This document shows positions 48,287-55,445 of a stretch of DNA of 64,000 nucleotides, piece by piece (position 1 is the first letter of the stretch; the number at the start of each line of letters is the position of its first letter). A program made the translations under genes and the position numbers. Source of the DNA: Collinsella sp. MSK.8.10. Its GTDB lineage: Bacteria > Actinomycetota > Coriobacteriia > Coriobacteriales > Coriobacteriaceae. The stretch covers positions 62,001-126,000 of the forward strand of contig NZ_JAHPYF010000007.1 of assembly GCF_019041915.1 (NCBI RefSeq). The letters run 5' to 3'. The notes under the pieces are model-generated. The model searched no databases. It saw only the letters and a program-made list of their open reading frames with translations, and had not been told where the DNA came from.

Positions 48287-49117
48287 ATGGCTGTAAAGCA
48301 CCTTAAGCCGACCTCCGCTGGTAGGCGTTGGCAGACGATCTCCGACTTCTCCGAGATCACCTGCACCAAGCCCGAGAAGTCTCTTCTCGAGCCCCTGCCC
48401 AAGAAGGCCGGTCGTAACAACAACGGCCGCATCACCACCCGCCACCAGGGCGGCGGCGTGAAGCGTCGTTACCGCGTGATCGACTTCAAGCGCAACAAGG
48501 ACGGCGTGCCCGCCAAGGTCGCCACGATCGAGTACGATCCGAACCGTTCCGCTCGCATCGCTCTGCTGCACTACGCTGACGGTGAGAAGCGCTACATCCT
48601 GGCCCCCAAGGGCCTCGAGGTCGGTCAGACCATCATGTCCGGTTCTGACGCCGACATCAAGCCGGGCAACGCTCTGCCCCTCGCCGACATCCCCGTCGGT
48701 ACGCTCATCCACGCCGTCGAGTTCCAGCCGGGCAAGGGCGCTGCTATCGCCCGTTCCGCCGGTAACTCCTGCCAGCTGATGGGTAAGGAGGGCAAGTACG
48801 CCATCGTCCGTATGCCTTCCTCCGAGATGCGCCGCATCCTCGTTACCTGCCGCGCCACCGTCGGTGAGGTCGGCAACGCCGATCACTCCAACATCGTCAT
48901 CGGCAAGGCCGGCCGTAAGCGTCACATGAACGTGCGCCCGACCGTCCGCGGTACCGTCATGAACCCTGTCGACCACCCGCACGGCGGTGGCGAGGGCAAG
49001 AACCACACCTCTGGTCGTCCCTCCGTTACCCCCTGGGGTAAGCCGACGAAGGGCCTTCGTACGCGCAAGAAGAAGAAGGTCTCGAACCAGCACATCATTC
49101 GTCGCCGTAAGAAGTAA
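48287..49117 (+). CDS. rplB: 50S ribosomal protein L2
   Basis: Required for subunit association and peptidyl transferase activity. It is 276 aa, normal, with [17 protein letters not shown] containing the key His. The start at 48287 has AAAGGG; the longer in-frame reading from 48212 runs through the promoter region. The preceding 180-bp spacer is unusually long for this operon and contains a hairpin and promoter motif. Confidence 0.97.
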   Translation: MAVKHLKPTSAGRRWQTISDFSEITCTKPEKSLLEPLPKKAGRNNNGRITTRHQGGGVKRRYRVIDFKRNKDGVPAKVATIEYDPNRSARIALLHYADGEKRYILAPKGLEVGQTIMSGSDADIKPGNALPLADIPVGTLIHAVEFQPGKGAAIARSAGNSCQLMGKEGKYAIVRMPSSEMRRILVTCRATVGEVGNADHSNIVIGKAGRKRHMNVRPTVRGTVMNPVDHPHGGGEGKNHTSGRPSVTPWGKPTKGLRTRKKKKVSNQHIIRRRKK

Positions 49118-49149
49118 TTTCGGATACCGAGTTTTAGGAGAAAGCACTT

Positions 49150-49410
49150 ATGAGCAGAAGTCTCAAAAAGGGCCCGTTCGTGGAGACTCGCCTTCTCTCG
49201 CGTATCACCGCGATGAACGAGGCTGGCAAGAAGGACGTCGTGAAGACCTGGTCCCGCGCGTCCACCATCTTCCCCGAGATGGTTGGTCACACCATCGCCG
49301 TCCACGACGGCCGCAAGCATGTGCCCGTGTATGTTACCGAGTCCATGGTTGGTCACAAGCTCGGCGAGTTCGCGCCGACTCGTACGTTCCGTGGCCACAA
49401 GGCCAAATAG
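49150..49410 (+). CDS. rpsS: 30S ribosomal protein S19
   Basis: Small-subunit head protein, 86 aa, slightly shorter than the common 92. [15 protein letters not shown] at the start and [14 protein letters not shown] at the end are typical. The start at 49150 has TAGGAGA. Confidence 0.96.
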   Translation: MSRSLKKGPFVETRLLSRITAMNEAGKKDVVKTWSRASTIFPEMVGHTIAVHDGRKHVPVYVTESMVGHKLGEFAPTRTFRGHKAK

Positions 49411-49424
49411 GGGGTTAACCGTAA

Positions 49425-49796
49425 ATGGCAACTAAGTCTATTGAAACTGAGGCCACCGAGGTTCGCGCCGTCGCTAAGTACGTGCGTGTTTCCCCCAGCA
49501 AGGCCCGCCTGGTGGTCGATCTGATCCGCCGCAAGCCTGTCGCTCAGGCCTTCGACATCCTCCACTTCTGCGACCGCGCCGTCGCCGTGGATGTCGAGAA
49601 GGTTCTCCGTTCCGCCGTTGCGAACGCCGAGAACAACAACGGTCTGCGTGCCGACAACCTGGTTGTCGCCGCTGCCTATGTTGACGAGGGTCCGACGCTT
49701 AAGCGCATCCGTCCCCGCGCCAAGGGTTCCGCTTCTCGCATTCTGAAGCGTACTTCCCACATCACCGTCGTCGTTGCTCCTCGAAAGGAGGCGTAA
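49425..49796 (+). CDS. rplV: 50S ribosomal protein L22
   Basis: Contributes the beta-hairpin of the exit tunnel, 123 aa. [21 protein letters not shown] and the tunnel loop [21 protein letters not shown] are present. It lies 14 nt after rpsS and six bases before rpsC. Confidence 0.96.
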   Translation: MATKSIETEATEVRAVAKYVRVSPSKARLVVDLIRRKPVAQAFDILHFCDRAVAVDVEKVLRSAVANAENNNGLRADNLVVAAAYVDEGPTLKRIRPRAKGSASRILKRTSHITVVVAPRKEA

Positions 49797-49802
49797 AGCT
49801 GT

Positions 49803-50513
49803 ATGGGTCAGAAAGTCTACCCCACCGGCTTCCGTCTTGGCATCACCGAGAACTGGCGCTCCCGCTGGTTCGCAGAGAAGGATTACGCTAAGACCCTCGG
49901 TAACGATCTCGAGATCCGCAAGTACCTCGAGAAGCGTCTTTCCCGCGCAGCTGTCTCCCGCGTCGAGATCGAGCGCGCTGGCGACAAGGTGAAGGTCATC
50001 ATCCTCACCGCTCGCCCTGGCGTTGTCATCGGTAAGAAGGGTGCCGAGATCGATACCCTCCGCACCGAGCTCGAGAAGGTTGCTGGCGTCTCCAAGGGCC
50101 AGCTCTCCGTCGACGTTGTCGAGATCAAGCGCCCCGAGCTCGACGCCAACCTCGTTGCTCAGTCTATCGCCGAGCAGCTCGAGGGCCGCGTTGCCTTCCG
50201 TCGCGCCATGCGCAAGGCTGTCCAGTCCGCCCGCAAGGCCGGCGCTAAGGGCATCCGTATCCAGTGCTCCGGTCGTCTCGGCGGTGCCGAGATGGGCCGT
50301 CGTGAGTGGTACCGTGAGGGTCGCGTGCCTCTGCACACCCTCCGTGCCAAGATCGACTACGGCACGGCTGTCGCCAGCACCACCATGGGCGCTTGCGGCG
50401 TGAAGGTCTGGATCTACCTGGGCGAGAAGCTCCCGGGCCAGCCTGTTCCCAACCCTGCACTCGAGGGCTCTTCCCGTCCTCGTCGTCGTAACTCCGAGAG
50501 GAGGGGTCAGTAG
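49803..50513 (+). CDS. rpsC: 30S ribosomal protein S3
   Basis: Forms part of the mRNA entry helicase. It is 236 aa, with the KH domain motif [15 protein letters not shown] and the C-terminal domain ending in a short Arg-rich tail ([13 protein letters not shown]). The start ATG at 49803 has AAAGGAGG inside the end of rplV. Its stop overlaps rplP by one base. Confidence 0.96.
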   Translation: MGQKVYPTGFRLGITENWRSRWFAEKDYAKTLGNDLEIRKYLEKRLSRAAVSRVEIERAGDKVKVIILTARPGVVIGKKGAEIDTLRTELEKVAGVSKGQLSVDVVEIKRPELDANLVAQSIAEQLEGRVAFRRAMRKAVQSARKAGAKGIRIQCSGRLGGAEMGRREWYREGRVPLHTLRAKIDYGTAVASTTMGACGVKVWIYLGEKLPGQPVPNPALEGSSRPRRRNSERRGQ

Positions 50514-51016
50514 TGCTTGCCCCTAAGCGTATTCTTCACCGCAAGGTGCAGCGTGGCTCCATGAAGGGCCAGGCCAAGGGTAATACCGAGCTGCATTTCG
50601 GCGAGTTTGGTATCCAGGCTCTCGAGGCCCATTGGATCACCAACCGTCAGATCGAGGCCGCTCGTATTGCCATGACCCGCTACATGAAGCGTGGCGGTCG
50701 TGTCTACATCACGATCTTCCCCGATAAGCCCATCACCAAGAAGCCTGCCGAGACTCGCATGGGTTCTGGTAAGGGTAACCCCGAGGAGTGGGTGGCCGTC
50801 GTCAAGCCCGGCCGCATCATGTTCGAGGTCAAGGGCGTGCCCGAGGAGGTCGCTCGCGAGGCTCTGCGTCTTGCACAGCATAAGCTTCCCATCAAGACCA
50901 AGATTGTTGCTGCCAAGAACGCTGAGCAGCGCATCGAGAAGGAGATGGCTGAGGAGGCCGCTCTCGAGGCCAAGTGGGCTGCTGAGGACGCCGCCGCCGC
51001 CAAGGAGGAGAACTAA
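50513..51016 (+). CDS. rplP: 50S ribosomal protein L16 with C-terminal extension
   Basis: L16 organises the A-site tRNA platform. The core (residues 1-140) is typical: [19 protein letters not shown] and the loop [21 protein letters not shown]. At 167 aa it is about 28 residues longer than the usual 138. The extra C-terminal part (from about residue 143) is a Glu/Ala-rich helix ([17 protein letters not shown]). The start is a GTG at 50513 overlapping the rpsC stop, with GAGAGGAGG upstream. Confidence 0.96.
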   Translation: MLAPKRILHRKVQRGSMKGQAKGNTELHFGEFGIQALEAHWITNRQIEAARIAMTRYMKRGGRVYITIFPDKPITKKPAETRMGSGKGNPEEWVAVVKPGRIMFEVKGVPEEVAREALRLAQHKLPIKTKIVAAKNAEQRIEKEMAEEAALEAKWAAEDAAAAKEEN

Positions 51017-51231
51017 TGAAGCCCGCAGAGATTCGTGAGCTCTCGGACGCTCAGCTCGTTGAGAAGCTGAAGGAAATGCGCGCCGAGCTCTTTAACCTTC
51101 GTTTCCAGATGGCCACCAGCCAGCTGGACAACACCGCTCGCGTCAACACCGTGAAGAAGGACATCGCTCGCGTCCTCACGGAGCAGCGCGCCCGCGAGAT
51201 CGCAGCGGAGAAGTCCGCTGTCGCCGAGTAG
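51016..51231 (+). CDS. rpmC: 50S ribosomal protein L29
   Basis: Tunnel-exit protein, 71 aa, normal. EIRELSDAQLVEKLKEMRAE and FNLRFQMATSQLDNTARV are typical. It overlaps the rplP stop by one base (TAATG). Confidence 0.95.
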   Translation: MKPAEIRELSDAQLVEKLKEMRAELFNLRFQMATSQLDNTARVNTVKKDIARVLTEQRAREIAAEKSAVAE

Positions 51232-51247
51232 GACCTAAGGAGAGAAC

Positions 51248-51508
51248 ATGACTGATTCGCGTAACTCGCGTAAGGTCCGTACGGGTGTCGTTACCTCCGT
51301 CTCCGGTGCCAAGACCATTGTTGTCACCATCACCGAGCACAAGCGTCACCCCAAGTACGGCAAGATGATGACCAGCTCCAAGAAGCTGCACGCTCACGAC
51401 GAGGAGTGCACGGCTGGCGTGGGCGATACCGTCCGCGTTATGGAGACCCGTCCTATGTCCAAGATGAAGCGTTGGCGCCTCATCGAGGTCGTCGAGCGCG
51501 CTAAATAA
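51248..51508 (+). CDS. rpsQ: 30S ribosomal protein S17
   Basis: Primary 16S rRNA binder of the small-subunit body, 86 aa, normal. RKVRTGVVTSVSGAKTIVVT, the HPKYGKMM loop and ETRPMSKMKRWRLIEVVE are present. The start at 51248 has AAGGAGAG. Confidence 0.95.
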   Translation: MTDSRNSRKVRTGVVTSVSGAKTIVVTITEHKRHPKYGKMMTSSKKLHAHDEECTAGVGDTVRVMETRPMSKMKRWRLIEVVERAK

Positions 51509-51626
51509 GCAGTCGCTCTTACGACTTGTACGTTTCCGAAGATGTGCGTATGCCTGGCTTGCATACCACGGGCCGTATAAAGGCTGCGCACCTCTCTTCG
51601 GTTCTTAGTTCGGAGGAACATCTACC

Positions 51627-51995
51627 ATGATTCAGATGCAAACCATGCTGAACGTCGCCGACAACTCCGGCGCTCGCAAGATTCGCTGCATCAAGGTGCT
51701 TGGCGGTTCCAAGCGTCGTTATGCAGGCATCGGCGATGTGTTCATCGGTGCTGTCCAGGAGGCTACCCCTGGCGCCAACGTCAAGAAGAAGGACGTTGTC
51801 CGTTGCGTCGTCGTTCGCACCGTTAAGGAGATCCGCCGCAAGGATGGCTCCTACATTCGCTTTGATGAGAACGCCTGCGTTGTCATCAACAACGATGGTT
51901 CGCCCGTCGGCACCCGTATCTTCGGGCCTGTCGCTCGCGAGCTTCGTGACAAGAAGTACATGAAGATCGTCTCGCTCGCTCCCGAGACCCTGTAG
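51627..51995 (+). CDS. rplN: 50S ribosomal protein L14
   Basis: Subunit-interface protein, 122 aa, normal. [19 protein letters not shown] at the start and a C terminus [12 protein letters not shown]-like (here [13 protein letters not shown]) are typical. The 118-bp spacer after rpsQ is long for this cluster and can fold (GTATGC 51548-51553 with GCATAC 51561-51566), so it may be a leader for feedback control; normally the S10 operon ends at rpsQ and the spc operon begins here. Confidence 0.96.
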   Translation: MIQMQTMLNVADNSGARKIRCIKVLGGSKRRYAGIGDVFIGAVQEATPGANVKKKDVVRCVVVRTVKEIRRKDGSYIRFDENACVVINNDGSPVGTRIFGPVARELRDKKYMKIVSLAPETL

Positions 51996-52008
51996 TTAGG
52001 GGAGATAT

Positions 52009-52314
52009 ATGTATATCAAGAAGGGCGATAAGGTCCAGGTTCTCTCTGGTAAGGATCGCGGCAAGCAGGGCGTTATCCTGCGTGCTCTCCCCGCCGAGAA
52101 CAAGGTCGTTGTCGAGGGCGTTTCGGTCGTCAAGAAGGCCGTCAAGCCCAACGCTGCCAACCAGCAGGGCGGCATCGTTTCGCAGGAGGCTCCCATCGAC
52201 GCCTCCAACGTCAATCTCGTTTGCCCCGAGTGCGGTAAGGTTACCCGCGTCGGTCACGAGAAGGACGGCAAGAACAAGCTGCGCGTCTGCAAGAAGTGCG
52301 GCCACAAGTTCTAA
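52009..52314 (+). CDS. rplX: 50S ribosomal protein L24
   Basis: Assembly initiator protein, 101 aa, normal. [18 protein letters not shown] (KOW motif) and a C-terminal zinc ribbon, [20 protein letters not shown] then CKKCGHKF, are clear. In most bacteria rplE, rpsN or rpsZ, rpsH and rplF follow; here a strong terminator and a repeat-rich spacer come instead. Confidence 0.96.
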   Translation: MYIKKGDKVQVLSGKDRGKQGVILRALPAENKVVVEGVSVVKKAVKPNAANQQGGIVSQEAPIDASNVNLVCPECGKVTRVGHEKDGKNKLRVCKKCGHKF

Positions 52315-52343
52315 GCTGCCCGCAACATCAAGTTGCTAGCAAA

Positions 52344-52376
52344 GGCCCGGATGCTCCACGGCACCCGGGTCTTTTT
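52344..52376 (+). terminator. Terminator after rplX
   Basis: An 11-bp stem with one mismatch (52344-52354 with 52361-52371), 6-nt loop, five T. It ends the ribosomal cluster at rplX. Confidence 0.88.
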
Positions 52377-52387
52377 CTATCCCTACT

Positions 52388-52545
52388 CATTGGGGACAGA
52401 CTTAAATGAGTGGCCGTTGAAATGCCGGCACCTGGGGGCGTTCATTTTCTGTCGGCAGCTGGGGACGACCATTCATTGGGGACAGACTTAAATGACCAGT
52501 CGTTGGGGGGACAGTCTCTATGTGCCGGCAGTTTGGGACGATCCT
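52388..52545. repeat. Degenerate tandem repeats after the ribosomal cluster
   Basis: A 22-nt unit, CATTGGGGACAGACTTAAAT plus GA, occurs twice with no change (52388-52409 and 52474-52495). A second motif, TGYCGGCANNTGGGGACGA in consensus, occurs three times in degenerate form (about 52423, 52450 and 52523). The units alternate. They look like remnants of a REP-type mobile repeat, but no transposase is seen. The rest of the spacer to 52824 carries two ATGCGCATAGCC-like copies (about 52657-52688) and an AT-rich stretch that probably contains the promoter of the next gene. Confidence 0.75.
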
Positions 52546-52824
52546 TTGATGTCTGATGCCCCCAGAGGAGTGAAGTAATACAGCTGGGTCTGTCTTTTAG
52601 GGCTTTGGTGTTCCGCCCCTTTATGTTTCACAAGGATCGTCGCATGCGCATTTACGCGCATAGCCTTGCGCGACAATGCGCATAGCCGCGCAAACATCTG
52701 CCAACTATGGCTAAATAATGACCGATAAGCAAATAAATACGCAAACACGAGCAGATACGCGCGCAATTGTGCGACTATAGGTTTGTTAGAAATGAAGGAC
52801 TTCCGATGACTCAGGAGGCACATC

Positions 52825-53904
52825 ATGGCAGATTCCAAACAGGCTCCGCTCGACGCCGAGGCAGCCGCAAAGGCGGCGTTTGCCTCGGTCCAGAATCAGC
52901 CGTTCCCAAACGACATCTTTACGGCTCCCGAGCTTCGTTGGGCTGTAATTGGGTGTGGCGTTATCGCCAACCAGATGGCTCAGTCTCTCGCCCTTGCCGG
53001 CCGAAAGCTCGCGGGCGTTGCCAACCGCACGCTGTCCAAGGCTCAGGCTTTTGCAGAGCAGTATGGCGTTGAGAAGGTCTATGGCACGGTCGAGGATCTC
53101 TACGCCGATCCGGACATTGACGCAGTCTATATCACCACGCCGCACAACACGCATATCACCTATCTGCGAGCCGCTCTGGCAGCTGGCAAGCACGTGCTCT
53201 GCGAGAAGGCCATTACCCTCAATTCCGCCGAGCTTGACGAGGCCCGCGCCATTGCCGACGAGCACAACGTGGTCCTTATGGACGCCACCACGGTGCTTCA
53301 CATGCCCTTGTATCAGGAGCTGCGTCGTCGCATGGATGTCGGCGAGTTCGGCCGCATGAATCTCGCTCAGCTCAACTTTGGCAGCTATAAGGAGTACGGC
53401 GACCTGACCAACCGCTTCTACAACCGTAGCCTTGCCGGTGGCGCCATGCTCGACATTGGCGTGTATGCGCTCTCCGTTATGCGCCTCTTTATGGCGAGCC
53501 AGCCCGCTGAGGTTGTCTCGCTGGGCAACACCTGTGAGACCGGTGTCGACGTTGCGGGCGGCATTGTCTGCCGTAACGCCGAGCAGCAGCTGGGTGTTGT
53601 GAGCCTTACGCTCCACTCCAAGCAGCCCAAGCGCTCGGTCATCAGCTTCGACAAGTGCTATATCGAGGTCAACGAGTATCCGCGCGCCGATCACGCGACC
53701 ATCGTGTGGACTGTGGACGGCCACCGCGAGGAGGTCCACGCCGGCACCGAAGCTTACACCCTTTGCTATGAGATGGCCGATCTTGAGAAGGCCGTTGCCG
53801 GCGACGACTCCAAGCGCGAGCTGCTGGATTATGCTTCTGATGTTATGGAGCTTATGACCAAGCTCCGCGCCGATTGGGGAGTCGTGTACCCCGAGGAGGA
53901 GTAA
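52825..53904 (+). CDS. Gfo/Idh/MocA-family oxidoreductase
   Basis: A NAD(P)-dependent dehydrogenase of 359 aa acting on a sugar or polyol. The Rossmann motif is VIGCGVIANQMAQSLA at about residue 40, followed by the family motif CEKAITLN (most members have EKP; Ala replaces Pro here) and the C-terminal alpha/beta domain with GGAMLDIGVYALSV. The first 30 residues are an Ala-rich extension. The start at 52825 has AGGAGG. It is followed by a DeoR regulator 3 nt downstream, a common pairing for a sugar-responsive operon. Confidence 0.88.
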   Translation: MADSKQAPLDAEAAAKAAFASVQNQPFPNDIFTAPELRWAVIGCGVIANQMAQSLALAGRKLAGVANRTLSKAQAFAEQYGVEKVYGTVEDLYADPDIDAVYITTPHNTHITYLRAALAAGKHVLCEKAITLNSAELDEARAIADEHNVVLMDATTVLHMPLYQELRRRMDVGEFGRMNLAQLNFGSYKEYGDLTNRFYNRSLAGGAMLDIGVYALSVMRLFMASQPAEVVSLGNTCETGVDVAGGIVCRNAEQQLGVVSLTLHSKQPKRSVISFDKCYIEVNEYPRADHATIVWTVDGHREEVHAGTEAYTLCYEMADLEKAVAGDDSKRELLDYASDVMELMTKLRADWGVVYPEEE

Positions 53905-53907
53905 GCG

Positions 53908-54654
53908 ATGCTTGCGGAAGATAGGCTCAATGCGATCGTGTCGATGGTGCAGCAGGCCGGCTCGGTTACCGTGCCGGAACTTGCCGAGGCCCTGGGCGTG
54001 ACACCGTCCACCATTCGCCGTGACTTGCAAACGCTCGACCGCGCGCACCGTATCGCCAAGGTGCACGGAGGTGCGACGAGTCTGGAGCGCGCGCACGTGA
54101 CGCGCGACTTGACGATCAGCGAACGCAGTGATCTCCATAACGATGACAAGGAGCGCATCTGTGCTCGTGCCGCGGCCCTGGTGGAGCCCGATAGCTTTGT
54201 GTATATCGATTCGGGCTCAACGACCCTCAAGCTCATCGAGCATCTTCCGCGTCTCGACGGCGTCACCTATGTGACCGATTCCGTGCTCCATGCTCAGCAC
54301 CTTGCTTTGCGCGGCATGCGTACCGTGGTGCTGGGCGGCGAGCTCAAACCCGAGACCGAGGCGCTCGTTGGCCCCGATGCCTTGGCAACCCTGGACCGCT
54401 ATAACTTCAACTGCGGCTTTTGGGGATCCAACGGCATCGCGGCCGAGCAAGGTCTCACCACACCGGATATCGAGGAAGCACAGGTCAAGCGTATCTCGAT
54501 GCGCCATACCGCCAAACGCTTCGTAATCTCGGACGCCAGTAAATTTGGCATGGTGGCGCCCGTCAAGTTCGCGGACTTCCGCGACGCAACGATTATTACC
54601 GCAGGCGATGTCCCCGCCAAGTACCGGGCAATGGACAACGTCATCACGGTCTAA
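53908..54654 (+). CDS. DeoR-family transcriptional regulator
   Basis: A sugar-phosphate-sensing repressor of 248 aa. The winged helix at 1-60 contains SVTVPELAEALGVTPSTIRRDLQTL and the family signature reads through KVHGGAT; the C-terminal effector domain has YIDSGSTTLKLIEHL and a final SDASKFG block. It starts 3 nt after the oxidoreductase, GAGGAG lying in the end of that gene, so the two form an operon. It probably represses its own operon; candidate sites are the duplicated ATGCGCATAGCC motifs upstream of 52825. Confidence 0.9.
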   Translation: MLAEDRLNAIVSMVQQAGSVTVPELAEALGVTPSTIRRDLQTLDRAHRIAKVHGGATSLERAHVTRDLTISERSDLHNDDKERICARAAALVEPDSFVYIDSGSTTLKLIEHLPRLDGVTYVTDSVLHAQHLALRGMRTVVLGGELKPETEALVGPDALATLDRYNFNCGFWGSNGIAAEQGLTTPDIEEAQVKRISMRHTAKRFVISDASKFGMVAPVKFADFRDATIITAGDVPAKYRAMDNVITV

Positions 54655-54676
54655 CAGCAGGGGACGGGCTAAGGCC

Positions 54677-54716
54677 AAAACCACCGCAAAGGGGCGGGAA
54701 CCTTTGTGGTGGTTTT
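54677..54716 (+). terminator. Terminator of the oxidoreductase-DeoR operon
   Basis: A 16-bp stem with one wobble (54677-54692 with 54701-54716) and an 8-nt loop, ending in TTTT; nearly symmetric, so it could work on both strands. Confidence 0.88.
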
Positions 54717-54731
54717 GACGTTTGCCCAGAT

Positions 54732-54772
54732 AAAACCTGCCAAAATAAACCTGTCCCTTTTCGGCAGGTTTT
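54732..54772 (-). terminator. Terminator of the pseudouridine synthase gene
   Basis: AAAACCTGCC (54732-54741) pairs with GGCAGGTTTT (54763-54772); on the minus strand the stem begins within the stop codon and ends in TTTT. Confidence 0.75.
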
Positions 54773-55430
54773 AGGGCTCCCAGGGGCAGGGGGCTTCGAT
54801 GTGGATGTGCTCACCGGTTACGGGATGCGTAAAGGACACGCTGTGGGCATGGAGCATCAGGCCGCAGGGGCGCGGCGTTCCGTACAGGTCGTCGCCAACC
54901 AGGGGATGACGCTCGCTCGCCAGGTGCACACGGATTTGGTGTTTGCGGCCGGTGAGCAGCTCGACATCGATATACGAGCGTGTGGGCAGGCCACGACGGC
55001 TCTTAAGACGCTTGAGCACCTTCACGCGCGTCTGAGACGGCTTGCCGCTGGCGCCAACGCGCATCTTGCGGCTATCGTGACGGTCGCGGGCGATGGGCTT
55101 GTCGATGAGCTTTTCGTCCCAGTCGATCTTGCCCTCGGCGAGCGCGAGGTAGTGCTTTTCGAAAGCGTGGTCGATGACCATCTGGTCAAAGGCAGGTTGC
55201 GTCTGCTTGTCGAGCGAGAACAGCACCACGCCGGTGGTGTCACGGTCCAGACGGTTGAGCGGCTGCATGTCGGTCGCGGCAAAGCCGTCGCCCATCGCCA
55301 GCAGCAGGTCGCTGGCGTAGTCGGTGAGCGTGCGCTCGCCGGTGCCGTCGCCGTGGACGATCATGCCGGCGGGCTTGTCGATGGCCATGAGCCAGGCGTC
55401 GCAGTAGAGGACTTGAGGTTCTTCGTTCAC
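54771..55430 (-). CDS. RluA-family pseudouridine synthase
   Basis: Isomerises uridines in rRNA or tRNA; 219 aa, a single catalytic domain without the S4 domain that RluC and RluD carry. The catalytic motif is NRLDRDTTG with the active Asp, followed by KHYLALAEG, and LLTGRKHQIRVHLA. The start GTG at 55430 has AAAGG about eight bases upstream. Fifteen bases separate it from the U32 gene upstream, so the two are co-transcribed, both probably modifying rRNA. The target uridine is unknown. Confidence 0.9.
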   Translation of the reverse strand: MNEEPQVLYCDAWLMAIDKPAGMIVHGDGTGERTLTDYASDLLLAMGDGFAATDMQPLNRLDRDTTGVVLFSLDKQTQPAFDQMVIDHAFEKHYLALAEGKIDWDEKLIDKPIARDRHDSRKMRVGASGKPSQTRVKVLKRLKSRRGLPTRSYIDVELLTGRKHQIRVHLASERHPLVGDDLYGTPRPCGLMLHAHSVSFTHPVTGEHIHIEAPCPWEP

Positions 55431-55445
55431 GTGTAAGCCTTTCGG

